Shown here: one piece after another, positions 27,761 through 37,900 of the stretch
Layout of the letters: the number at the start of each line of letters is the position of its first letter
Numbering within the stretch: position 1 is the stretch's first letter
Translations under genes and position numbers: made by a program
Assembly: GCF_025447595.1 (NCBI RefSeq)
Contig: NZ_JAOEJU010000019.1
Location: 59,848 to 123,847, forward strand
DNA length: 64,000 bases
DNA from: Pseudomonas koreensis
GTDB taxonomy: Bacteria; Pseudomonadota; Gammaproteobacteria; Pseudomonadales; Pseudomonadaceae
Reading direction: 5' to 3'
Notes under the pieces: model-generated
Databases searched by the model: none
Seen by the model: only the letters and a program-made list of their open reading frames with translations
What the model was told of the DNA's origin: nothing

Positions 27761-27850
27761 TGAGGGAGCGAGACTGCTCGCGATGAGGCCAGCACATCCA
27801 ACCTGGATGCAAGCTGACATTGCGCCATCGCGAGCAGGCTCGCTCTTACA
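27761..27850. repeat. Degenerate REP doublet
   Basis: Arms GAGGGAGCGAGACTGCTCGCGA and ATCGCGAGCAGGCTCGCTCTTACA, with several mismatches to the usual repeat. It lies between ltaE and the SDR gene. Confidence 0.8.
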
Positions 27851-27947
27851 AAAGCCCGCCTGATCGCCCTCACCGTCTGCGCCTGAAGACTTGGTCTACA
27901 TTGTTTGTCGAGCCATCGCTCACATAACAATAAGCAGGAGCTTGCGC

Positions 27948-28772
27948 ATGTCGCTAAAAGGCAAAACCTTGTTCATCACTGGCGCCAGCCGTGGCATCGG
28001 GCGCGAGATTGCGCTGCGGGCTGCACAGGACGGGGCCAATATCGTGATCGCGGCCAAGAGCGCCGAACCGCACGCCAAGTTGCCCGGCACCATCCACAGC
28101 GTCGCCGCTGAAGTCGAAGCGGCGGGGGGCAAGGCTTTGGCGTTGCAACTGGATGTGCGTGATGAAGACGCGGTGCGTCAGGCGCTGGCCCAGGCCAATG
28201 AACATTTCGGCGGGATTGATGCGCTGGTGAACAACGCCGGGGCGATCAAGCTGACCGGTGTGCAACACATCGAACTCAAGCGTTTCGACCTGATGCACCA
28301 GATCAACACCCGCGCGGTGTTGCTCTGCAGCCAGGCGGCCCTGCCCTATCTGAAAAAATCCGCCGGGCACATTCTCAACCTGTCACCGCCGCTGAACCTG
28401 GCCAGCAAATGGTTCGCGCAATACAGCCCCTACACCGTGACCAAGTACGGCATGAGCATGCTGACTGTCGGGATGAGCGAGGAGTTCGCCAACTATGGGA
28501 TCAGCGTCAATTCGCTGTGGCCGCAGACCATGATTGCCACGGCGGCGATCGAGTTTCAGCTAGGCAACCGGGAGTCGTTCAAGCATGCGCGCACGCCCGC
28601 GATCATGGCGGATGCGGCACATGTGATTCTGGGCAGCAGCGGACGGAGAATTACCGGGCGGCTGTTGATTGATGAGGAGATTTTGCGGGAGAGCGGCTTG
28701 ACCGAGTTCGATCATTACCGCTTTGAGCCAGGAAGTGATGCGAAGTTGATGACAGACTTATTCGTCGACTGA
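27948..28772 (+). CDS. Short-chain dehydrogenase/reductase (HSDL2-like)
   Basis: A 274-residue SDR. The cofactor motif is TGASRGIGRE (TGxxxGxG) near residue 11, with NNAG later. The active site has serine in LNLSPPLNL and the YxxxK pair in SPYTVTKYGMSM. The SPPLNL and KYGMS signatures match the HSDL2-like subgroup, which acts on lipid or fatty-acyl substrates, but the substrate here is unknown. GCAGGAG precedes the ATG at 27948. It does not appear to be part of the choline pathway. Confidence 0.88.
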   Translation: MSLKGKTLFITGASRGIGREIALRAAQDGANIVIAAKSAEPHAKLPGTIHSVAAEVEAAGGKALALQLDVRDEDAVRQALAQANEHFGGIDALVNNAGAIKLTGVQHIELKRFDLMHQINTRAVLLCSQAALPYLKKSAGHILNLSPPLNLASKWFAQYSPYTVTKYGMSMLTVGMSEEFANYGISVNSLWPQTMIATAAIEFQLGNRESFKHARTPAIMADAAHVILGSSGRRITGRLLIDEEILRESGLTEFDHYRFEPGSDAKLMTDLFVD

Positions 28773-28783
28773 ACGACAAGCCA

Positions 28784-28875
28784 TTGTGGGAGCGAGCCTG
28801 CTCGCGATTGCGGTGAATCAGTCAATATCAATATTGAATGTTCCGACGTCATCGCGAGCAGGCTCGCTCCCTCAG
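28784..28875. repeat. REP doublet
   Basis: Arms TGTGGGAGCGAGCCTGCTCGCGA and ATCGCGAGCAGGCTCGCTCCC between the convergent SDR and gbcB genes. Confidence 0.88.
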
Positions 28876-28891
28876 GCTTATCCCATTCGGA

Positions 28892-29992
28892 TCAATACTC
28901 GATACGAACATCCCCCTTCGGCACACTGCAGCAAGAAAGAATGTACCCCTCCGCCTCGTCGTCCTCGGTGATCCCGCCGTTGTGATCCATTTCCACCTCG
29001 CCGCCCAGCTTGAGCACCTTGCACGTCCCGCAGATCCCCATGCCGCAGGCTTTCGGGATCATCAGGCCGACCTTGGCCGCCGCCGCATGCACGGTCTCGC
29101 CCGGCGCAACGCGGATGCTCTTGTCCGAAGAGGTGAATTCCACCAGGTGCAGATCCGCCGCCGGGACTTCCGGTGCCTCTGCTGCCTGCTCCGCCTGCTC
29201 GACTGCATCGGCGCGGGCTTCCGGTGGCGTGGCGCCGAAGGATTCCTCGTGATAGCGCTTCATGTCGTAGCCGGCGTTTTCCAGCAGGCGCTTGACTGCG
29301 GTCATGTACGGCGTCGGGCCACAGCAGAAGACTTCGCGCTCGAGGAAGTCCGGCACCATCAGTTCCAGCATCTTGTGGTTGAGGTAGCCGCGATAGCCGG
29401 CCCACGGCTCGCCCAGCCCGTGTTTCTCGCAGATCAGGTGCAGACTGAAGTTGTCGATCCGCGACGCCATGTGTTCCAGCTCGCGGTGGTAAATGATGTC
29501 TTTCGGCGAGCGAGCGCTGTGGATGAACGTCATGTCGACGTTGCCGTTGGTGTCGTAGAACCAGCGCGCCATGGACATGCACGGCGTGATGCCGACGCCG
29601 CCGCTCAGGTACAGCACTTTCGGGCTCGGGAAGTCGATGGCGTTGAACAGTCCGACCGGCCCGTGCACCGCCAGCTCCTGGCCTTCATGCAGCGTGTCGT
29701 GCAGCCAGTTGGACACCTTGCCCCCCGGCACGCGCTTGATGGTCACCGAAAAACTGTACGGCACCGATGGCGAGCTGGAGATGGTGTACGAACGCATGAT
29801 CGGCTGGCCTTCGATCTCCAGCTCCAGGGTCACGAATTGCCCGGGCTTGAAGAAGAACAGAATCGGCTGGTCGGCCATGAAACAGAAGGTGCGCACATCC
29901 CAGGTTTCCTGGATGACTTTGACGCAACGGACGATGTGTCGGCCATTGGCCCAGGTCTGGGTGGTGACCGGATTCAGGAAGCTGTTCGACAT
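28892..29992 (-). CDS. gbcB: Glycine betaine demethylase, reductase subunit
   Basis: A 366-residue ferredoxin-NAD(P)H reductase. The N-terminal FAD domain has RSYTISSSP, the NAD(P)-binding domain has LSGGVGITPCMSM, and a C-terminal plant-type 2Fe-2S domain has CGMGICGTCKVLKL and a final cysteine in SCCSVP. It passes electrons to the Rieske oxygenase GbcA for conversion of glycine betaine to dimethylglycine and formaldehyde. The ATG at 29992 has GGAG six bases upstream. It is divergent from gbcA, with a shared regulatory region of about 280 bases. Confidence 0.95.
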   Translation of the reverse strand: MSNSFLNPVTTQTWANGRHIVRCVKVIQETWDVRTFCFMADQPILFFFKPGQFVTLELEIEGQPIMRSYTISSSPSVPYSFSVTIKRVPGGKVSNWLHDTLHEGQELAVHGPVGLFNAIDFPSPKVLYLSGGVGITPCMSMARWFYDTNGNVDMTFIHSARSPKDIIYHRELEHMASRIDNFSLHLICEKHGLGEPWAGYRGYLNHKMLELMVPDFLEREVFCCGPTPYMTAVKRLLENAGYDMKRYHEESFGATPPEARADAVEQAEQAAEAPEVPAADLHLVEFTSSDKSIRVAPGETVHAAAAKVGLMIPKACGMGICGTCKVLKLGGEVEMDHNGGITEDDEAEGYILSCCSVPKGDVRIEY

Positions 29993-30062
29993 GCTGTTCT
30001 CCACGGCCGACTGTCGGCCTTCATGTGGCGATTCTGCGTATAGCGTGAAGCGCCCGTTTACC

Positions 30063-30103
30063 TATCCGCGACATTCACATACTTATCGCGACCAGCCCCC
30101 AAC
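30063..30103. promoter_or_regulatory. Candidate GbdR-type direct repeat between gbcB and gbcA
   Basis: Two GCGAC cores 20 bases apart (30068 and 30088), in ATCCGCGACATTCAC and TTATCGCGACCAGCCCC. The second resembles the repeat unit upstream of cbcX (GCGACCA followed by CCC). The position between divergent gbcB and gbcA fits an AraC-type activator site. The similarity is partial. Confidence 0.35.
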
Positions 30104-30273
30104 CACCGGGGGTTGCGCGTCGGGAACAGATTGCACCATGTCGCCCATGGATAAGGTTCCGGGCAGCGGCGGCCCCACACTCGCCCCCAACACAAACAGA
30201 TTCTTTACACCTTGCGTAGCAACCCTGATCAGCCACTTTCGCGGCCACGCAGATGGCCTTGAGGATTACATCG

Positions 30274-31566
30274 ATGGACACCGCAAAAATCAGCCTGGGC
30301 GACCCGCTGGAACCCGCACGCAAGGCCACCGCACAAATGCTGCAGGAACGCGAGCGCACCTACTCCCTGCCGCAACCTTTCTACAGCGACGAGCGCCTGT
30401 TCGATATCGACATGCAGGAGATCTTCCAGAAGGAGTGGTTGATCGCCGGCATGACCTGCGAAATCCCGGCCAAGGGCAACTACATCACCCTGCAGATCGG
30501 CAAGAACCCGATCATCGTCATTCGCGGCGCCGAAGGCGTGGTGCATGCGTTCCACAACGTCTGCCGCCACCGTGGCTCGCGCCTGTGCACCAGCGACAAG
30601 GGCAAGGTTGCCAAACTGGTCTGCCACTACCACCAGTGGACCTACGAGCTGGACGGTCGCCTGCTGTTCGCCGGTACCGAGATGGGCGCCGACTTCGACA
30701 TGAAGCAATACGGCCTCAAACCGGTGAACGTGAAGACTGCCGGCGGCTACATCTTCATCAGCCTGGCGGAGAACCCGCCGGCCATCGATGACTTCCTGTC
30801 GACGCTGAACCACTACATGGAACCGTACGACATGGAGAACACCAAGGTGGCGATTACCACCACCTTGATGGAAAAGGCCAACTGGAAACTGGTGCTGGAA
30901 AACAACCGCGAGTGCTACCACTGCAACGGTTCGCACCCGGAACTGCTGAAAACCCTGCTGGAATGGGACGACGTCACCGACCCGCGCGCCGATCAGGCGT
31001 TCAAGGACCACGTCGCCGCCTCCGCCGCTGCCTGGGAAGCCGAGAAGATCCCTTACGCCCACGCCAGTTTCGGCCTGCGCAACCGCATCGTGCGCATGCC
31101 GCTGCTCAAGGGCACCGTGTCGATGACCATGGACGGCAAACAGGGCTGCGCCAAACTGATGGGCCGGATCAAGAACCCGGATCTGGGCTCGATGCGCATC
31201 CTGCACCTGCCGCACTCGTGGAACCACTGCATGGGCGACCACATCATCGTGTTCACCGTGTGGCCGATCAGCGCCCAGGAAACCATGGTCACCACCAAGT
31301 GGCTGGTGCACAAGGATGCGGTCGAAGGCGTGGACTACGACGTCGAACGCATGCGCAAAGTGTGGGACGCGACCAACGATCAGGACCGTCGTCTGGCTGA
31401 AGAAAACCAGCGCGGGATCAACTCCACGGCTTACCAGCCGGGCCCGTACTCGAAGACTTATGAATTCGGTGTGGTCAACTTCGTGGACTGGTACAGCGAG
31501 CGGATGCTGAGCAACCTCGGGGCCGAGCCTGCGCCTTACCTCAAGGGTGTTCCAGTTCAGGGCTAA
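30274..31566 (+). CDS. gbcA: Glycine betaine demethylase, Rieske oxygenase subunit
   Basis: A 430-residue Rieske non-haem iron oxygenase. The Rieske cluster ligands are C97-x-H99 (CRHRG) and C117-x2-H120 (CHYHQW). The mononuclear iron site includes NNRECYHCNGSHPE in the catalytic domain. Together with GbcB it demethylates glycine betaine. I chose the ATG at 30274, which has GAGG nine bases upstream, over the ATG at 30253, which has none. Expression is expected to depend on GbdR. Confidence 0.96.
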   Translation: MDTAKISLGDPLEPARKATAQMLQERERTYSLPQPFYSDERLFDIDMQEIFQKEWLIAGMTCEIPAKGNYITLQIGKNPIIVIRGAEGVVHAFHNVCRHRGSRLCTSDKGKVAKLVCHYHQWTYELDGRLLFAGTEMGADFDMKQYGLKPVNVKTAGGYIFISLAENPPAIDDFLSTLNHYMEPYDMENTKVAITTTLMEKANWKLVLENNRECYHCNGSHPELLKTLLEWDDVTDPRADQAFKDHVAASAAAWEAEKIPYAHASFGLRNRIVRMPLLKGTVSMTMDGKQGCAKLMGRIKNPDLGSMRILHLPHSWNHCMGDHIIVFTVWPISAQETMVTTKWLVHKDAVEGVDYDVERMRKVWDATNDQDRRLAEENQRGINSTAYQPGPYSKTYEFGVVNFVDWYSERMLSNLGAEPAPYLKGVPVQG

Positions 31567-31577
31567 AATCAAAAAGC

Positions 31578-31640
31578 TTCGCGAGCAAGCTCGCTCCCAC
31601 AGGGAAACGCGTTCCACTGTGGGAGCGAGCTTGGTCCGGG
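31578..31640. repeat. REP doublet with incomplete right arm
   Basis: TTCGCGAGCAAGCTCGCTCCCACA, then TGTGGGAGCGAGCTTGGTCC, where the right arm diverges after the core. It lies between convergent gbcA and the metallophosphoesterase gene. Confidence 0.82.
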
Positions 31641-31676
31641 CGGCGATCCGACGAAAGGGCCGGGCCAGTCATCACA

Positions 31677-32921
31677 TCACTTCGATGACCACCTCACGCT
31701 GCCATCCTCCCCGATAAACTCCTCGAAAATCTCCTCCCCCACCAACCTGATCTTCGCGTAGCCATTCAACACCCGCAGCGGATAGTCCGGATCGTTCGCA
31801 TCCTTCGTCTCCGAAAACAGCACCCGCGAATGCCCGTTCAGCTCGCTGGTGGTGCCGTAGGGAATCGCCCCGTGGCCGGCGCATCGTGCATGCAGTCCGC
31901 CCTGAGTCGCGTAGACGATGCCGTTATGCAGATGCCCCCAATACCAATAATCCGGCTCACGCCCCAGTGCATCGCACACCGGTTGATACAGCGCGGTCTT
32001 GTTGTGCCCGGTGATGTCGAAACCCTGATGGTGGCTGAGCACCATGAGTTTCTTGCGTTTGGGCAGGCCCTTCATCCACTCGATCTGCGGCTTGTTCAGC
32101 GTGCCGTCCATGTACAGGTTCATGACGTCCGAGGCGTACGCCGTGTCCAGCCCGACAATCAGCCAGTCGTCGTTGATCAGGGCGAAGTAGCTGGTGCCCT
32201 GTTGCCCCGGAAAGCGCGCGGCCAGTTCCTTGAAATAACCGTGGGCGCCGCTGTACATCTCGTGGTTGGAATTGAGGGTGAACGAGCCGTGGGTACCCAT
32301 CGGCCAGCCGGCCATGTCGGTGTCTTCCTGGGAGTGGGTGCCCGCGTAATAAACATCCCCCAGGTGAATGGTGAAATCGGCATTGGCCAGTTGCATCTGG
32401 TTGGCCACCGACACCGCCGGCGCATGGCTGTTGAATGGCCCGGTGCCCCAGTCGCCGGCAATCGCCAGCGTCACTTCGCGCTCCATTTTCACCAGCGCCG
32501 GATCGGTGCCGAAGGTCGCGTGATGGCGCAGGTTCTCGATCCACTTGAGCAGCGCCTCGCTCCACAGCAGATCCAGCAGCTCCCACTTGCGACAGCCGAG
32601 CAGCGTGCCGTCCTTGAGCACCTTGGTCTGCAGTTGATCGGGCGATTGCGGCAGCGGCGTCGCATTACCGATGCGCAGGATCGACAGGCCGTGGGACAAC
32701 TCCCACGGCACCGCCGGTTCGTCGTCCGGCAGCTCGCCGTGCTTGAGCACGTATTGCGCCTGATCGTGACCGCGCTGGAGCAACTTGATGATGGCCTCGA
32801 ATTCCTTGGGTTCGAGTTCGCTGATGAGCTTCATCCAGGCCATTTCGATGCGTGTGAACAAGCCGTGCAGGCGCACCTTGACCTTGTCGTATTCGTGTTT
32901 CAGATGACCGACCGCTGACAT
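31677..32921 (-). CDS. Calcineurin-like metallophosphoesterase
   Basis: A 414-residue protein. A helical N-terminal region of about 140 residues precedes a metallophosphoesterase domain with all five blocks: GDWGTG, HLGDVYYAG, NSNHEMYSG, VLSHHQGF and GHLHNG. These residues bind two metals. No signal peptide is seen. It is 25 bases downstream of the cytochrome gene and on the same strand, so it is probably the last gene of a three-gene unit with the cytochrome and the GMC flavoprotein. The substrate is unknown. Confidence 0.87.
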   Translation of the reverse strand: MSAVGHLKHEYDKVKVRLHGLFTRIEMAWMKLISELEPKEFEAIIKLLQRGHDQAQYVLKHGELPDDEPAVPWELSHGLSILRIGNATPLPQSPDQLQTKVLKDGTLLGCRKWELLDLLWSEALLKWIENLRHHATFGTDPALVKMEREVTLAIAGDWGTGPFNSHAPAVSVANQMQLANADFTIHLGDVYYAGTHSQEDTDMAGWPMGTHGSFTLNSNHEMYSGAHGYFKELAARFPGQQGTSYFALINDDWLIVGLDTAYASDVMNLYMDGTLNKPQIEWMKGLPKRKKLMVLSHHQGFDITGHNKTALYQPVCDALGREPDYWYWGHLHNGIVYATQGGLHARCAGHGAIPYGTTSELNGHSRVLFSETKDANDPDYPLRVLNGYAKIRLVGEEIFEEFIGEDGSVRWSSK

Positions 32922-32946
32922 GACGTAATCCTCTATCCGTAAGGGT

Positions 32947-34815
32947 TCACAGGGTTTTCATGAATTCGATCAGCGCACGCTTGTCGTCGTCCGACAGCGT
33001 CGTGCCGTACAGGTGACCGCTGTTGTGGTTGCCTTCCAGACGCGTGTCGTACGTGAAGTCCGCCGAGGCCTTGGCCTGGGCGCCACTGGTCACGAAGCCG
33101 ACGTTGACCGGGTCGTAGACATCGGAGCCGGTGATGAACACCTGCGGACGTTTTTCCGGCGGTTGCAGCAAGTCCCACAGGGTCGGTACCGAGCCGTTGT
33201 GCAGGTACGGCGCGCGCAGCCAGATGCCGTCGGTGGGCGTGTTGCTGTAGCTCTGGGTCTTGCGATAGGCGCCGAAATCGAACGGCGGTTTCTTGAAGGT
33301 GTGGAACGCCGCCACCAGCCCGGTGGTGAACGAGTTCAGCCGGTGCGGATCAGTGCCGAGCTGGTCGATGTTGGTGGTGACTTGCCCGGTGTCGGTACGC
33401 CCAAAATCATGACAACTGGCGCAATTGGCTTCCCACACCGGTTTGCCCTGAGCAACCTTGGCCTGATCCAGTGCCCACGGCCACGCCGGCGCCTTGTGCC
33501 CGAGCAGCCAGTTGGTCACCCGGTTGAAACTCGGCGGCAGCACCGATTCCGGCGTCGCGCCCACGGCCATCGCGGCGGCGTAGTTGCGCTCGTGGATCTT
33601 GTTGTTATTGCCGTCCCAGTGCAGGTACATCGATTCCCTGGGTTTCTGGTTCCACACTTGCGGCAGGTCGACGGTGCCGATGGTCGAGTCATCCGGGAAG
33701 CCGAACACCACCATTTTCGTCGGGTTGAAGGTGTCGGTGCGCCCCGGCCCCTGTTGCGGGCGCAGCTTCTGCCAGGCGTACGCCTGCTTCTGTTTGAGCA
33801 GCGCGGTCTTGGCCATCGGAATGATCAGGTAACGGTTGTAGATCTTCTCGAAGAAGCCGAGCTGGAACTTGCTGTTGATCGCCGCCATCACCGCGTCGGT
33901 GGTGAATTTGGGGTCGCTGGCGCAATCGTAGGCGAACCACTGGAAAGCCTGCAGTTGCAGGGTATTGGCCGGTGCGCTCGGCACATTCACCGCGACGTCG
34001 CTGGCATTCGCCCGGTAGGAACCGGTGTGGCACAGCGCGCAGTTCGGCTCGACGGTCGGGTAACCGATCTGCCGCTTGGCCATGCCGATCGGCAGGTCCT
34101 TGCCGTTCTCGAACAGGAAACCGAAGACTTCCCAGCCGCCGGGTTTCGGCAGTTTTTCCGGGCACATCTGTGGCAGCACCGAGAACAGGTAATACGGAAT
34201 CCGCGCCTCAATACCGAGACCGATGGCGGCGTATTTGTAGTGATCTTCGTCGGAGGCGTAATCCTGCTCCGGCACCACGCGCAGCATCTGATACCAGGTC
34301 TGATAACCGATGAACGCCAGCAGCGCGACCACGACCAGCGTGCCGACCTTGAACGCGTGACTCTGCCACTGCCGCGCCCACGCCGCCCGCCACTCGCGCC
34401 AGCCGTCACAGAGCAGCGCCAAGGGTCGGTTTTCAGGGGTGGTGCCGAGGTACAGCAGGATGCCGAGGATCAGGAAAAAGCTCAGGTCGCCCATCAGCAT
34501 CGGCACGAATACCGAGCCCTGGCTGCTGGTGTTGATCAGATAGATCCAGAACGCCACCGCGATCAACCGCGTCAGCACGCACAGCCAGGAATGCACCACG
34601 TAGCGCGGCGCGTTGAAACCCGACGGCATGTAGAACACGCTGATGCCGACCAGCAGCATCCCGGCGTTTTCCAGCCACGGGTCGGAGAGTTGCGGCGGCA
34701 GGCCGACCACCGATGTCAGCAACCCCGGCGCAAACAGCGCCGGGATCGCGAACACCATGTTCATCGCAATGCCGAGCCAGATGAAGCGTTGAAACCAGCG
34801 GATGTAGCTGTCCAT
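32947..34815 (-). CDS. Membrane-anchored di-haem cytochrome c
   Basis: A 622-residue protein. The first 180 residues hold about five membrane helices (FIWLGIAMNMVFAIPALFAPGLL; AGMLLVGISVFYMPSGF; VGTLVVVALLAFIGYQTW). The rest is a probably periplasmic domain with two haem-c motifs, CALCH at 259-263 and CASCH at 465-469. The C-terminal half resembles di-haem cytochrome c peroxidase/MauG-like or dehydrogenase-linked cytochromes. I chose the ATG at 34815 because AAGGA is 10 bases away; the ATG at 34824 is only one base from it. The gene lies between a GMC flavoprotein and a phosphoesterase and may accept their electrons. Confidence 0.83.
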   Translation of the reverse strand: MDSYIRWFQRFIWLGIAMNMVFAIPALFAPGLLTSVVGLPPQLSDPWLENAGMLLVGISVFYMPSGFNAPRYVVHSWLCVLTRLIAVAFWIYLINTSSQGSVFVPMLMGDLSFFLILGILLYLGTTPENRPLALLCDGWREWRAAWARQWQSHAFKVGTLVVVALLAFIGYQTWYQMLRVVPEQDYASDEDHYKYAAIGLGIEARIPYYLFSVLPQMCPEKLPKPGGWEVFGFLFENGKDLPIGMAKRQIGYPTVEPNCALCHTGSYRANASDVAVNVPSAPANTLQLQAFQWFAYDCASDPKFTTDAVMAAINSKFQLGFFEKIYNRYLIIPMAKTALLKQKQAYAWQKLRPQQGPGRTDTFNPTKMVVFGFPDDSTIGTVDLPQVWNQKPRESMYLHWDGNNNKIHERNYAAAMAVGATPESVLPPSFNRVTNWLLGHKAPAWPWALDQAKVAQGKPVWEANCASCHDFGRTDTGQVTTNIDQLGTDPHRLNSFTTGLVAAFHTFKKPPFDFGAYRKTQSYSNTPTDGIWLRAPYLHNGSVPTLWDLLQPPEKRPQVFITGSDVYDPVNVGFVTSGAQAKASADFTYDTRLEGNHNSGHLYGTTLSDDDKRALIEFMKTL

Positions 34816-34864
34816 GTCATCCATTTCCTTGTGCAGACCGGAGAGGTGTAGCGCCTGACCTGTC

Positions 34865-34960
34865 GCCATCGCGAGCAAGCTCGCTCCCACAGAGAGCGCA
34901 GCCATGCTCAGGATTTGTGCTCGACACAGTCCCCTGTGGGAGCGAGCTTGCTCGCGATGG
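34865..34960. repeat. REP doublet inside the GMC-cytochrome unit
   Basis: Arms ATCGCGAGCAAGCTCGCTCCCACA and TGTGGGAGCGAGCTTGCTCGCGAT, in the 165-base gap between the GMC fusion gene and the cytochrome gene. Confidence 0.88.
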
Positions 34961-34979
34961 CAGTCGACTCGGTCTGAGA

Positions 34980-37900
34980 TCAACCGAGGGCTGTTTTCTC
35001 CAGGTGTTCAAGGATGATCGGATACACATCGACCACCGCGTTCTTGCCGAACATGCAATCGATGTGGCCGTAACCCGGCACCACATGCCGGCTGTAGCGT
35101 TCCGGCCCGTGCTTCTCGCAAACCCGCTGATAGGTCCTGAGCGTGCTTTCCGGCAGATAACACTGGTTGTCGGCGCCGCTGATGAAGCAGATCGGCATGG
35201 TCAGCCGGTCGAAGTGCGGCATGTACACGTCGTGCCCTTTGAAATCCACCAGATGCCCTTTGCGCACGATCAGCGCCAGATGCTCGAAGGTCTCGATGTT
35301 CGACTCACCGAACAGCTCGTGCAGGTTGTCGTGCAGGGTCTCGTTGAGGGTGTCGTGGCGGTACAGCGAGGCGTACATGAAGGTGATGCGGTGGCACACC
35401 GGGTTGGTGCAATAGCCCTGGGCTTCGATCCGCGCATAGCCGTTGAGCGCCTTGTCGTAGAGCCGGTTGAACCAGTTCTCCTTACTGTCGGCATAGGCGG
35501 TCATGGATTTGATTCCGATCGCATCGAGCATCCCCGGCAAGTGCAGACCGGCCTTCAACCCCGTTGCCGTCGCGACCACCGTGTCGGCGGCAATCTGCGA
35601 GCAGACCACCGAACGCACGCCCTGCAAACCGGCGAGCAGCGACATGAAGAAGGTCGTGGCGCCGTAGCAATGCACCACGCATTGCACGTTCTTGGCTTGG
35701 GTTTCCTGCTGGATCTGTGCGATGGCGGCCTTGAAGTCGTACTGGGCAATCTGGTCGCCGTTCCACTCCTTCTTGCTCGCCGGCAACAGGATGCTCACCC
35801 GGAAATCCAGCAGCCACACGTCGTAGTCGTGCTTGCAGAGAAACTCCAGCAAGTTGGTCTGGATCGTATCGGTCGAGAAGATATTCGAGCCCACACCCAA
35901 ACCATGCACCAGCATCACCGGGCCTTTGCTGCCGGCCTGATAGCGGGTCAGGCGCAGTTGGACGCCGTCTTCAGTGGAGAAGAAATGCACGGCCGGCGTC
36001 GGCGCATCCAGTGGCCGTTTCAGTCGTGGCGGCGCGTCGGGGTTGAAGTATTTGTCCCCGGCAAACACCCCGCCATAACTCTCCCAGAGAATCCCGGCGA
36101 AGAACTTGCCGAACCGCGCCAGCCCTTCGATGCGCTCACGCTCGTTGCGCGCATTGAGGACTTTCATGGTGGTCATCTGCTTGGCGAAATCGGTCGGTTT
36201 GATGTGCATCACACCAGAGCCAATCACCTCGCCGGTCTTGTCAGGGCCGCGATACAGGGTCACGTAGAGGGTGCTGGTGTCGTGCCAGATATTCAGCACG
36301 CCGTTGTCTTCCGGCACGGTTTTGAAGGCGCTGAAGAAATAATCGTGGCCGTCCTCGGCTGTCAGTTTCATGTCGTATTTCATGTGGCGCGTATCGACCT
36401 GCTGCTCGAATTGTTCGAACAGATTGAACACGCCGTTACTGGCGGTCAGCGGTTCCGGCGACAGCGCCGGGGCGATCACCGTGCCGACGATGGTCGCGGC
36501 GTGTTCCGGCTCCTTGATCATCCGGTTCAGGTCGTTGGCGGTGATGGTCAGGGTGAAGTCGATCGGCGAGTTGTCCGCCTCGCCGCGTTTGGCTGCTGCC
36601 TCATAAACCTTCAGGTCGGTGCTTTGCGCGGCGGTGAAAGCGCGAGAGAAGTAGCCCTTCATGGTTTCGGTGAACTGCACGCCGAGGGTCGGCGGCGCGG
36701 TCTGTTTGCGCGGCGCCGATGGCAGCGTGTAGTCGATCGTCCAGCCACGATCGGCGGCCAGCAGGCCCATGTTCCGCTCGCTCACGGCGGAGATGGTCAG
36801 CAGCGGATTGACTGCCAGTGACGTCGGGATCACCGCGCCGTCGGTCACGTACAGGTTGGCGTAGACATCGGTGCCACTGGCACCGCTGAACACCTGGCCC
36901 TTGTGGTTGACCACGCCTTGCGCGGCGTCTTCACCCATCACACAACCGCCGAGCGGATGCACCGAGACGATGCTGTGCTTGAGCAGCTTGGTCCAGATCG
37001 GATTCTCGACCCAGATCCCGCCCAGGGCCTTGGTGCTCTGGTACAGCCGTTCGTTGCCGATCTTGAAGTTTTCCTGCTCGCCGACACCCGGCCAGTCGAT
37101 GCGCAGTTGATCCTTGCTGTCGAGGACCATGCGTCCCTGGCCGCTGTCGTGGCTCATGATCAGGTAGGTCTGCATGTTGTGCACCGCGCCGTGATAAGGG
37201 CCGCGCAGGAAGCTTTCGGCTTCGCGCTCCTTGTACTTCACCTTGCCGCTGAAGCTGTCGTCGGTGGGCTTGCCGATCATCTCGGCGAACCCGGCCATCG
37301 CCGGCACCATCGGCCGGCCGAGCGCGCCGGGAATCGAACCTTCCTCGATGACCATGCGACTGCTGCGGTCACCCTCGGTGCGCATGTCGATGATCGAGGT
37401 GATGCACGGGCCGACCGGTTGCATTTCCTTGGCCGAATGCGCGCCGAAGCCGATGCCGTTGATGGTCTGCTCGCAGTTATGGCCGAAGCCGAGGATGTCG
37501 CCGTTGCCGCTCATGTTCTCGCCGAGCTGGCCGGACATCACCAGGCCTTTGTCCCGCGAGCGCAGCAGAATCTCGGTGGAACCGAGGGTGCCGGCGGAGA
37601 CCACGACGATGTCGGCCTTCACGAACAAGGTCGGCGCGTCGAATTTCTCGCGACCGCTGTCGAGATACTGGAAGTGCACGATCCAGCCGTTGCCGTCGCG
37701 CTCCAGATGCCGCACCTGGGCCTGGCAGAAAATCTCCGCGCCGTGATTGGTGGCGTCAGGCAGGTAGTTCATCAGCGTGGTGTTCTTGGCCTTGTTGTTA
37801 CAGCCCGAAACGCAGTCGCCGCAGTGGTTGCACGGCAGTTGCTCGACGCCGACGTGGTTGAGGTTGTTGGGCAGTTTGTCGAAGGTCACGTTGATCGGCG

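Noticed and set aside
25763..28875. Multiple short palindromic repeats resembling a CRISPR array
   Set aside because: They are REP doublets scattered through the window in inverted pairs; they lack regular direct repeats with unique spacers, and there are no cas genes.
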